This document shows positions 23,733 through 36,800 of a stretch of 64,000 nt of DNA, piece by piece. The notes beneath the pieces were generated by a model. It searched no databases. It was not told the DNA's origin and saw only the letters and a program-made list of their open reading frames with translations. The stretch is from contig QLIY01000070.1 of the NCBI GenBank assembly GCA_003260075.1, forward strand, positions 186,001 through 250,000, in the 5' to 3' direction. Position 1 is the stretch's first letter, and every line of letters begins with the position of its first letter. This DNA is from Phallusia mammillata. Taxonomy: Eukaryota > Chordata > Ascidiacea > Phlebobranchia > Ascidiidae. The position numbers and the translations under genes are program-made.

Positions 23733-26700
23733 ATGTTTTGGAAGCAACTTTATCTTCTTCTGTGGAAGAACTGGATTATTAGGAAGCGTCATCCAGTAAG
23801 TAACAGTTAGGACAAAAAATATTTTACAAGTAACATTGAAAACTTATAAATATTATAAATAAGCTAATATTTCCATTGTTTAATATTTTTTTTACATTGT
23901 CCTTTTTCTTAATTGTTTATGCTAAAGAAAGCTTTCTAAAAATGTAAACATTATGTTGTATCATAAGCATGTCGTATATGTTATATTAAGTGTGTAATTG
24001 TGGTTGTCAAAGTAGCTCTGTAAATTAATCATTTGAATGCATTGGCAGGTTCGAACTATAATTGAAATCTTATGGCCTTTGGTTCTGTTGTTGGCTTTGA
24101 TTGCTATACGAAAAGTACAGGTTGTTGAGGAACAAGGAGAATGTAGGTGACATGTATACAATTTCTCACATCTGTGATTCATTACTTATACATGATATGT
24201 ACAGGTCACTATCCAGCCAGAGCCATGCCCTCAGCTGGTGTGTATCCCTGGTTTAAAAGCTTGGTTTGTGACATTCAAAACCCCTGCTTTAATGTGTCAG
24301 TGTCATCTGAAACACCTGGACAAATCAATGATCCTGCAAGCATTGCTAATGGGTTGGTGCAAAAAACACATCTGTTATTTACATCTGCTGCTATTATTAA
24401 CTTATAAATGTGTTGTTTAATCACATGTTTGTTGTGTGAGAAGACTTGATTTATTATTTATGACTGTGGACTGTTAAAATACATTTTGACAAACTGTTAA
24501 TTTTAATTAGTCTGTGAAACAATAGTTTTATTATATTACAGGTCAATGGCTACTAACTCATTGGCAAGTATTTTTACCCTCCTTTCAACCAACACAACCA
24601 TCTTTAACAACCTTGGACAACTGACATCTGATCTGGCGCTTTTGTCTAATGCCACACAGTCAGCTATTTCCAACGTGTCATGTAGGTGTTGAATTTCTTT
24701 TTAATGTTGGTGTACAGTTTTGGTTACTTCTTGTACTTGTCACATACAGTACAAAAGTGCATGAACACCTTGAATCAGGTACACATGGCCTTTAAGCATT
24801 CACTTTAATGATGCCTCTTTTTATAGTGAACCTATCATCACTTCTTGATGACCCAACTGGATACAACACTTATCTTACAGGAACACTTGCTTTGTCAGGG
24901 AACGTGGCCTCTACAATTGTTAACAGCAATGTTACCTTTTTACAGGCATGTCTAGTGTTGATGCTGTTTGACATAAATGTTTGCGCAGCTTTTGGAACAA
25001 CATTAAAATGTTTGTTTTTCTACAGGCAGTTTCATTTTCAACTACCCTTGGAACTAGGGCTGTTGTTTGTAATCCCACTGCAGTTAACTCTGCTCTTCAA
25101 ATCCCTGCAGCAGGTCCTTCCACTGCACAGGATGTTTCCACTGCTTTATGTAATCTGACAGATAATGAGCTAGAACTCTTTTCAAACAAGTCTACAGAAA
25201 ACCTGGGAAATGCCACAGTTGTTGTACAAAAATTTCAAATGCAGGTACAATGTTTATGTTGTCTGAATGTCTGATTGTACAGTTTTTAGTAACTTTTTAC
25301 TTTTAAAGGGTGTTAATGCCATCGACCCATCTGCATTTAATTCTACTGTGGTTTCTGCTGCACAAGGAAGGCTTAACAACACAATACTTGAGCTGCAAGG
25401 AATTCAAGGGCCCCTGACAGATGCACTGAACATTTTAAACCAAGGAACTTCTGCCACATCACTTGTGTCGTTGCTGCTTGGGGTGAATGCAAGCTCCCCA
25501 AATGTTGTGGAAGTAAGCAGTGTTTTTTTACATTATCTAATAAGTCAATAAGTTGCACTTTTTCAGGTAATTTTTTTATTTTTGAAGTTTTTGTTCAATT
25601 TTTAACACTTTGTGCAGGAAGTGTGTGGACACCCACAAAAGACAGAGACAATTTTGTCGAGCTTTGTTACTACAGTGAGCGGAAACTCTTCCACTGGAAC
25701 AGCATTTTCAAATCTGTTTAACCCAGTCGTTGCAGGCATGATGTAATAATTTTTGCATAAAATTTTCTGGTTAAAGCGATTTTAATTTGTTGCATGTTTG
25801 CAGGAGTGATGCTCAATTTTGCCAGAATTTTAACCGTCTCATGCAAAGCAATCCAAACATTTCTGTTGTTTGGAATACTGCAAAAGTGTTTTTGTATGGT
25901 GAGCAGTTACTTAAATTTTTGCACTGTTGGCAGCCACCTCTGTAAGGGTACCAAGAAAAAATAGTCTTGTCAATAGAGCAATAAAAACGTAACAAGTTTG
26001 CAAATTTAGCTACTCTATTCTATTCAGGCAAGATAACCTACAGCCCAGATTCACCTTTGGTTCAACAAATAATAAAGGAAGCAAATGCCACGTTTGCTAC
26101 AGTTGCATTCATACAGCAGTCTGGTGAATATTGGCGCAGCACAAATGGCCCTGCTTTATTTCAAACTCTAGAAAGTGGAAATACAACCACTAACCTTCGG
26201 GTACAATTCTTGTCATTTATTTTTCATGTTGACTGATGTATTTTTGTTTTTACTATCTGTTATTTATGTTGTGCAGCAACTATTGAACAACCAATTTGCT
26301 GTCAATCTTATTTTGAGTCAAACCAATATCACTGCGGCACAAATTGAACAGCTGAAGGTGTTCCTTTCCAATGATGAGAATCCTAATGACAATGTAACAA
26401 CATGGAAAGAAACATTTCGGCAAATTGATGGACTGATTCTTGTTGCAACTAAGGTAATGAATATGTAGATTGAATTTGTTGGCTTCAATTGTAAAAGAGC
26501 CAAGTAGGCAAAATATGGCCTTATGTAACAGAAAATCTTATTACAAAGACCCTACCCATGTCTAACTTTAATATATGTACACAAGAACATTGTTAAAATG
26601 GCTTGTAAAAGTTATTCTATAGATCACAATAGAAAATCTACATTTAACTACACGGCTCAGCAAACACTGTTTAACTGTGCAGCACATGGTTCCTTTTGTA

Positions 26701-29700
26701 CAGGCCTCATTTGCCCGGACAGAATACTGCACTGTCACTGTGCGATAGTTGTGGTTATGTAACAGACCGTTTGTAATTTGATACTCATATTTACTGTAAC
26801 AATGGTTTGCTCTCAGTGTTGTTTCTGTTTTCTGTACATTTTATCCATTAATATTACACATCCACTGGTACTTATGAAAAACAACTTTTTTTAGCTTCTT
26901 AATTGCTTTGAACTTGACAAGTTTGTTGGATATGCCAATGAAGATGACCTTGTTCTGAACTCACTTGCACTTCTGGACAACAGCAGTTTGTTTGGAGGTG
27001 TGTAACAGTACTGAATTTGATCTACCCTGCACATATACATGAACATGTTACCTGTCGTTGAAAGTTAAAAGCATTGTGTTTATGCTCCCCTCTAAATGAC
27101 CCTAAATTTGTTTCAAAGGAATTGTGTTTGAGTCTTTGTCAAGTAGTGACAATACTCTTCCTGAGGTCTTGAAATACAAAATAAGACAAGATACACAAAG
27201 TGTGACAAGAACAAACAGAATTCAACGCAGGTATTTTTAATCATTTGTTAGGGTTGTTGTACATTGGGTTTAATCAGTATGAGACAAACATTGATCAAAT
27301 AATTAACAGCTTAGTCAATGGGGTATAATTATTGCTTACTGTACCTGTAAACCTACCTAACCTCCATCAATTTAGTCCAAAATTATGTGAAATGTGCATC
27401 TTGGTATGTATTGTTAAGCCAGAATGGCGAAACAACTCAATTTAGGCTGATATTTTTTAAGAAACAAATATTATCAATCTGGTTATGTTCAATTGTTGTA
27501 AGTTAAATTTTTGTCAGACTTGTTGGAGCCTCAGCTGAGTCTCGCACTGACCAAGTGAAGTATTACATCAGTGGCTTTGTCCACTTGCAAGATATGGTTG
27601 AATCAGCAATTCTTCGGTTCAGGAACAGTGACAATACCTACAAGCCAACGGGCAGTTATCTGCAGTTTATGCCTTACCCATGCTATACAAGAGACACGTA
27701 CGCAATTTACTTCGGTATTTAATGCTGTAGGTTTTTTCGGAAAAGACCCAAACCAAACATTAATATGAGTATTCCATGATTTTATGACAAAAATGTGCTC
27801 TAACATTTCTGCTTTAAACAGGATGTCATGTTTCCAAAACCAATGAAACTCCATATCATTTATTGTCAAGAATGAGTAAGATTGTCTATTTGCAGTGAAA
27901 TGATACAACAAGCCATGAGTGGTTTAATTTGCACCAAAATAATTGTTAAGAACAAACAGTATTATCATTGTGTCAAATAAATAATTTGTTGCAATTCTGG
28001 AATGGCAGTTAAGTTTAAATGCATGCACTTACCTAAGACATCAATCACACACTCTATATCATGGTTGACTGGTCACTTGTAAAGTTGCAAGGTGTTTTAC
28101 ACATTCTTTAGGTTTCTGGAGTTTCTTTCTGGGCTTCTGTCCCTAATCATGACACTGGCTTGGATTTATTCTGTTTGCATTATTATCAAAAACATTGTAT
28201 ATGAAAAAGAACAAAGACTAAAAGAGGTAAACTACATGTGAAAATATTAGTATCTCTGTTTAAACAGATTTTATTACTGTGAAATAGATGTTGAAATATT
28301 CAGGGTAAAACTTTCTCATTAATATTTTACAATGTCCACCCAACGCTTTCTTTTCACAGGTCATGAAAATGATGGGCCTCAGCAATGGTGTACACTGGGT
28401 TGCCTGGTTTATTAACTCATTTTCCATCATGGTGATCTCAGTGTTTTTCATGATGATTGTTCTTAGGGTAATCCACAGTTTGTCATGTTGGCTGAAAGGC
28501 CGCATTTAAATTAGTTACATAATAATTTTTGCATTTTAGGCCGGTGACATTTTTCCATTCAGTAACATGTTTCTTGTCTTTCTGTGGTTGAGCCTGTTTG
28601 TTATCTCTGTTATTGGTCAATGTTTTCTCATCAGTACTTTTTTCTCGAGGTAAGTGTTAAAATTATAATGTGATCCAACTCCCATAGTTACACAGCAAAT
28701 GCTGAATGAATCAATTAATGTATCATTACTCCACTCTTACTCTCTACCATTCATTACTTTGTTGATTAAATAAAGTTGACTTAGGTGTGATATATACAAT
28801 GCTAATGGACCAAAGGGGGGGGGGCTTTCTCATCAGTACTTTTTTCTCTAGGTAAGTGTTAAAAATATAATGTGATCCAACTCCCATAGTTACACAACAA
28901 ATGCTGAATGAATCAATTAATGTATCACTGCTCCACTCTCACTCTCTACTATTCAATGCTTTGTTGACTAAATAAAGTTGACTTAGGTGTGATATATACA
29001 ATGCTAATGGACCAAAACATGGACTTGTTCTAAGCATGAAATCTGACTTCATGAAAGTTTTGGTTCTGCAACTTTAAATGTTAATATGTCCTGTGGCAAC
29101 CATCTGTAACAATTAATATTGTTACTTCTAGAGCAAACTTGGCAGCAGCATGTGGTGGAATTATCTTTTTCTTGTTCTACATTCCGTACAACATGCTGGT
29201 TGTGTGGCAAGATACTGTCACTTATGGAACACAAATAGGAGCTGTAAGTTTTTCTGTAAATTATTGACCCACTACTAAGTTTTTTTTTAGACTAAACATG
29301 TTTCATAACTTAGCTACATATCAGCTATGTTTGACACAGTGTTTTGCCCAACAAACATTGAAAAAGGGTGTTTTTAGTAATTGTTGTGCTTGATTTTTAG
29401 TGCCTACTATCCAATGTGGCATTTGGATATGGAGCAGCGTATATATCAGATTATGAATTGGGGGGGGGGGTTTGACTCACTGTACTACTAAGTTGTGTTT
29501 AAGACTAAACATGTTTCATAATTTGGCTACATATCAGCTGTGTTTGCCATAGTGTTTTGCCCAAAAAAACAAAAAAGTTTATTAGTAATTGTTGTGCTTG
29601 ATTTTTAGTGCCTACTATCTAATGTGGCATTTGGATATGGAGCAGCGTATATATCAGATTATGAATTGACTGGCGATGGAATCCAATTTAGCAACTGGTT

Positions 29701-30824
29701 GAGCAGCACTGAAGCTGGAGATAGACTCAACTTTGCCACAACTCTTGGCATGTTGCTGCTTGATTCCATCATTTATTTTACCCTAACTTGGTAAATATTG
29801 AAATGCTAAATCTACATGTTTCATACAAGTCAGCAGTTGTTTGGGCTATATTATTGTGTAAAATAGAACTTGTTTAATGGATCTTATTAAAATCCTGATT
29901 ATTCCTATTGCTGCATATCAACATCAACTGTTTGTGCACAGGTATGTGGAAAATGTTTTCCCTGGCCAGTATGGTGTTCCCAGACCATGGTACTTTTTTG
30001 CCACTCGATCCTATTGGTTTGGACCCTCCAAACGCAAGGACTCAAAGCAACCTGCAAACGGTGATGTGGAAAACCTAAATGCAAATCTTGAAGCGGAACC
30101 AACTGAAAATAAACTTGGCGTTGCTATTCATAACATCAAGAAAGTGTACAGGTAAATTTAATTTAGACAATCGGATAGGTATTTTAGCTTCAGGAAGCAG
30201 GAGGTTAGAGGAATGTGATGGGTGGTATTTTAAATGTAGCATTTGAATTTGTAGAATTACTTGGTAATTTTCAAGACCTTTTGCAAATTCTTACAGCATC
30301 GTGAATTTAGTCTAAAAATATCATTTATACTGACATGTTATTTCCGCTACTATTACTTATAACCACGCCGTAATTCATTCTTATTGTCAATTTCCAGTAA
30401 TGGAAAAGTTGCTGTTGACAACCTTTCAATTAATTTCTACGAGGACCAAATCACGTCTTTCCTTGGTCATAACGGAGCCGGAAAAACAACCACAATGTCG
30501 ATGTTGACTGGGCTCTTCACCCCTACTGATGGCACAGCATACGTTTACGGAAATGACATTTGTACAGAAATGGATTCGATCCGAAGTCAGCTTGGTTTCT
30601 GTCCCCAGCACAACGTTCTGTTCGGAGAGTAAGTTAAAAATTCCTAAATTTATTTTGTTTGTTGCGGTTAAGCAGTGTGACCTACATTCCTTTGGTCACG
30701 AAGTAGCTGCAAATGCTGAATTTAGCCGCGCCAAGCAGTTACATAACTATGGAACTGCGCCAATCTCGTATAGCCTGAGGTCGTGATTCAGTCTGCTGGC
30801 CACGTTTTCGACTAATGTGGCCGG

Positions 30825-30888
<64 letters not shown>

Positions 30889-33800
30889 GGGTATATATGA
30901 TAAACGGCGGTAATAATGACTTTAAATGTTGGGACAAAACAAAATAGTTTAAAACAGTCTGGACTGCAAGTCCATTGCGACATCAAATAAACGTATTAAG
31001 TTTTTCTATTGAAACAAGCTTCATCATTTCTTATTTCTGTGTATTTGCAACGAATTAGAACTAACGGGAGAAACGCATTGAGCCTTACGCCCAGAATTAC
31101 ACAACAACAATCAAACCAATTATCCTTTTATAAAACATATTCGTTGTTGATACCCGAGGCATAATAACACTTCACGTAGTTTATTTTAACGACGTTATGA
31201 ACACTAGAAGAACAGCATATCTTCTCCTACTTGATGCCAACAATCAAATCGAACTTGTAGGTTTTTAGCAAAATACAGTTTACCTTTATTGCCACTCTAC
31301 TTCAATATTAGCAAAATCTGTTTGTTGTATTGCCGATAGATCATTTTTGGCGCAAAATTGTTAACCCAACATATTTTCCCAGTCTGACGGTGTACGAGCA
31401 TCTCAAGCTTTACTCCGGCCTCAAAAATTCCCAAGGTGGAGAGGAAGAAATTACGAAAATGTTAAACGACGTCGGGTTACCGCACAAGAAGAACGAAATA
31501 TCACGTCACTTGTCCGGTGGAATGAAAAGGAAACTATCTGTAGCTGTTGCATTTGTGGGTGGATCCAAATGCGTCATTCTCGATGAACCCACAGCCGGTG
31601 GGTTACTGTGCCAATGTTGTTGTTGTTGTTTATGCGATGTCAGGATTGTCGAGTCACATGCGCATAATGTGGCCATGGTTTTTACATCCTTGCCTCACAG
31701 ATCGAATTTACCGAACTTTCTGTACTGAACCTATCCTTTTAATGCTTTTATTGCCATTTTATATTTGTGATGTTAGCTATTGCTTGTAAAACGATACCGT
31801 AGCCTACGGCAGTTGCAGTGCCATGCATTGTTTACGCTCAGAAGAATTGCGCAAGGCCTATTTGTACAGTTCAATATATGTTTTCAGGGTGTGGCCTGTT
31901 TGAAAACCTTACCAAATGTAGTTTTTCAAACAATCAGCCACAACAACATTTTGTACAAACTTTTGCCACTGACTTTGCAATAAGTAGTTAATTTCCCTAT
32001 GCTGTAGGTTTGGAAGTTTATTTATGTATTTGTTACACAGGTGTTGATCCTTACGCTCGTCGTGGAATCTGGGATTTGCTTCTCGCTTATAGAAAGAACC
32101 GAACCATTATTCTTTCCACTCATCATATGGACGAAGCAGATTTACTTGGCGACAGGATTGCCATTATCTCACACGTAAGCACCAAAGTATCAATCTTTAC
32201 AGGGCTTTACATAGTTTGATTGTTTTATCCAGGGCAAACTTAAATGTTGTGGATCATCAATATTTCTGAAGGGCAGCTATGGTGTTGGTTACTACCTGAC
32301 ATTGGTGAAAAACAGAAGCGACGTAAATTCGGTCTCGAACGTGCACACGATGATTGAAGACCCGAAAAAATCAGAACTGAGCGTTAAGGTACATACATCG
32401 AGCAAGGATGGGCCAAAACTGCAAATGTTCTGTTTAGTCGAGCACCGAGCATCGCTCCTTAATGCGATGTGTTAGGCTGTGCAGACCACAGAAATACGAG
32501 CTATTCCAACATCTGACTCATTTAATAAAACAGGATAGCCTTTCGAACACTAGTTTCGTATAAATGGGCATGAATATGCAAATTTTAATGATCGGGACAG
32601 TTTGTGCAACTGGTCGGCCGAGCACTGAGCATCAAAAACAGCGATGCTCGGTACCGAGTACTTGGGTTCTGGCTCGACTCGGTCCATCCCTAATATCGAG
32701 AGTAGTATCAGTTATGTCTATTTAAAACTTTTTTAATTTGCAGACCGCCGATGAAGGTTTTGGCGGTTCTTCGAAAGCATCGTCCATTGCTTCCACTTCC
32801 TCAGCGTCGTTTAACCCTCCCAACAATGAAACTGACAGTTCTGGAGCTAGTACCTCCGCTGATAAAATACCAACACCTGCAAACGGTTATTAACACTAAA
32901 AAATGATTTTGAGCTGACTTTCAGTAACAAACATGACATCGTCGAAACCGTGCTATTGGCATTTCAGGTGAGAAAAACTACACCAAACTTGTACTGGACA
33001 CGATTCCAGGCGCCAAAGTACACGAACAAGACGCTAGAGAAGTGACCTTTATCTTGCCCTACGAAGCCCAGAGGGAAGGATGGTTAGAGCCTTATTTTTA
33101 GAATGAAGTTGTGTTTTAACTGTGAGATACCAGAAACACATTATCGTTTTATTTTGTATCAGGTATGCAAAGCTGTTTGGAATACTTGACCAGCGCGGAG
33201 TAAGTTACGGTTTGACTGACACAAGTCTGGAGGAAATTTTCCTTACAGTTGCTGAAGAAAGTCGAGACCAAGGCAGAGACGAACACTCGAAATGTGAGTA
33301 TAACTGTTTCTGCGTTATAACAAACACCACTGATTATAGCAATTAAAATTGTGGTTGGTAATGTGTGGGACAAAAACAACAACAAACACTGCATTTAGAG
33401 CCATCCCACGCCTGTCTTTTAATTTTTTTGGGGTTTATACGCCGAAATGGTATCCTGTAGTATTTGTCTTAAAAAAAACATTAAAATAAAAATCACATAT
33501 TTTGGTGTAGTGGTCTTGAACATTGAGATAATTTTGGTTTTAATGCTTTTTTAGGTTGCTTTTGTATTCCACGAAGAAGAAAGAAACGATGTGTTACCCC
33601 AGAAGTCGACTTTGACGCCGAATCACAAGCGCGAAGAGGTTCCAGCCGAAGAAAGAAGCGACAACGTACGGCAGTTCTGCAATTTTCATCGACTTTTTAC
33701 ACTTTTCCACTAATTCCGTTTGAATTTCTTGTTTGGGTTGCATGCGTAACCCCGCAATCAATTTATTTCCAATCAGTTGCCTGCAATGATCCAACAAGAC

Positions 33801-36800
33801 TTGTGATTCGTTTGCATCTTGTTTGTGGTTTTAACTTCTTCAGTGAACTCTAATTATTGCATCCTGCATGTTGTGTTCCGTTTTTGTTTCCTTTCGAACA
33901 AGCTGTGCCTTTCTACAGTGGGTAGGTGGTTCATTTTTCTATTTGGCGTTACTTTTCTTGCTTGCTGTGTCAAGTGACTAAACCTTTTTGTTGATGTGAG
34001 TGTAGCAATGTGTACTAGAACTTGTGGCTTCTACGTAGTTGATTCAACTGTTAAATCCAGTGGTAACGAACAATTTTGTACGAGCACACTTTTGTTTAGC
34101 TGAATTATCGAACTCACTTTAAACTGTTTTGCTTTATAGCAAAGTTAATTTGATTTTTTGAACGTATGCGTGCATGTTGCTTTGTTTGATATCCCTAAAG
34201 TATTGAACTAGCCAACCTACATATACCGCTGAGTTTCGCAAATTCTTGCAAGTCATTTTGCCCAAATCCATTGTTACAACAACTTGTTCGTTCAGGTTCC
34301 GCGTCACAGGTCTCAAGAAACAGCGTCGAATCTTTGCAAATCCCTGAAGCAGAACCGTTTGATGACGGTTCCCAGGCTCGTGGCTCGTACAAAGTAACTG
34401 GCAAAAAATTGGTTTGGCGTCAGTTCCAAGCCTTGTTCGTCAAACGGTTTCACCACGCAAGGTACGTAAGTAACTAACTCGCTCACCTATAACCTAATGA
34501 AGCCACTAACTGGTTTAATGCGTGATTTTTATGATTCATGTTTTCTGTTTACTGATATGAGCTATGGCCCTTTGTAGACGCAACCGGAAAGGCTTTGTAG
34601 CTCAAGTGATAGTACCGGCCGTGTTCGTGGCCCTGGCTTTAGCCTTTGCACTTGTTATTCCGTCGAATAGAAACCTCCCACCACTTGAAATGCAACCCTG
34701 GATGTACGGGGACAGCAATACCTTCTTCAGGTAAGCCTTCTCCCAAGACAAGCCTATAGTGTTAAGTGTTGCGTTTTACGCACATTCCAAGCCAACAGTG
34801 ACTGCACCTGAAGTGGTTAACTTCATGCGTTTAAACCAGTGGTTCTCAACCGGGGGTCCGCAAAGCGTTTTCAGGAGGTCCGCGACAACTTCCTAATTTT
34901 GCAGATAACGATATTAATAAAGCGCTATTTAAAAAATATGTCTCAGCGTTTTAAAATAGCATAAAATTTGTTTAAAATCGTTCTTCATAGGCGACGAACT
35001 AAAATGCATTGTGACATTTTAACCCCATTGTGATGCAACAGAGGTAGATTTTCAGTGGCAAACAACGTCACATCACAATGCAATGGCTCTTTATTATTGA
35101 GTTATATTCTGCACCGTTTTGGGGTTGCTTGTTAATAAAAAAAAAAGACATAAAATACCAAAACGTTCAAAGGGGTCCGCGATTAGCTTGTCATCCAATA
35201 GGGGTCCGCAAAGGCAAAAAGGTTGAGAACCACTGGTTTAAACTGTAAAGCATTCCATATGAGCTTTATACAGCATAATTGCTGGTAATGATACAGCACT
35301 ATTGTGTGGTGAGTAAAACCGTGTTGACATGATAACTTCCGCAGCAACGATGACGTCAACAGCAGCTCATCGTCTGCTGCTGCTGCTGACGCGCTTATCA
35401 ACCAACCAGGGATAGGGATGCGATGCGTCACCAGTTACAGCGTGCTGAATTTTGACAACAAATTCATAGAGTGCGAAAACATACAAGGTATATACTTTGT
35501 ATTTAGTTGTTATTGTCACTTAACATAGGAGATCAATTAATTGTGTAATTTTTCTTATTAACAGGACAAACATGGCAACCTGACGCAAGTATTCGTGGTT
35601 TCAGCCAGCTGGTGACGTCAAACGAAACTATAATTTGCAAATGTACGGACAAGGAAACCACAGCCTTGCTAGCAGGTAAATTTTACGCATAGAAATATAC
35701 ATCTTGATCTGACTTAATCATGGAATCCTGTCACGAATGATTGGTTCGATTCGGCTGCAAGGAACCAATGAACATTTTGTTTAATGTTTAATGCAAGGCC
35801 AAATATAGCCAACCAATTTTCATAGATAGACTTACGGAGAGTTCTGAACTGGTTTGGCTAACATTGCTATTTACAATTGTTTTCAGAATGTGTGGTAGGC
35901 GCAGGAGGCGAACCAACCGATCTTGTAACTTCCATAACCAGCAACCCGATGTATAACATGACTGGTAGAAAAGTGGCTGACTGGATGGTGAAAACCACAG
36001 AAAGGTTTGTGACCCTTTGAATATTAAACGCTAAATGTCCCATACAACAAAGCTATTTTCCACACCAGTGCATAAATTTGTGATATATTTCATACATTGG
36101 ATTTGATATTATAATACTGTTTACTTTAAAACCAAGGTTCAAAAAGGAACGGTACGGCGGACTGTCGTTTGGTGAGAGATATCACACGATGTGGACTTCC
36201 CAGCAGTTTGCAGTATTGAAAAACCTGTTGCTTGGCAACTCGTCGAACAACTTTTCAGAAGTTGACCTCGAGAACTTTGTGCGAACCGAAAACACCCAGG
36301 TAAAAGTCATTTTATTATTTTTTATTGTGTACCAGAACCAGATATGTTGCTAGTAAAAGTGTGTAGTTTGGCCGAAACAAGTACCACTTTAATTGTAAAT
36401 CAACTCAGAAAATAATGAGGTAAAACAAGTTCTAGAAACATGACTTAAATTCCAAAGACAACAAGATTTTTGTCTAGCTCTGCAGGATGTAGTTTTATTA
36501 AAGACAAGTGCGTTTGAATTATGCATAGATTTGGTTTGACAACAACGGGTTTCATTCAATGCCAACCTGGTTAAACGTGCTCAACAACGCCGCCTTGCGG
36601 TCAATATTGCCATCCGAAGACGACAAGCGTAAATTTGGAATCGCAGCCATCAACCATCCTTTAAACTTTTCTCAAAGTCAAGTTGACGAAGCTGCGACGT
36701 AAGTGAATCCAAATGCTGCTGCTGCTTCAAGTTTATTCCTCTTATGTAATGTGGATTATTTTTTTGTCTTTTTTTGTATCAACAATTTTGTTGATTTCGA

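Noticed and set aside
29401..29459. Duplicated exon 19 in copy B as an alternative exon
   Set aside because: The copy is truncated exactly at a G run with duplicated flanks, unlike the genuine 14a/14b pair, which has complete splice sites and strong divergence.
30826..30886. Giant G-tract as a possible G-quadruplex or telomere-like signal
   Set aside because: Uniform G without loop bases, repeated at several loci with minimum length exactly 10 and duplicated flanks at most short ones, fits gap filler better.
30747..30986. Long poly-proline minus-strand frame
   Set aside because: It is produced entirely by the 61-G run, which looks like a gap placeholder.
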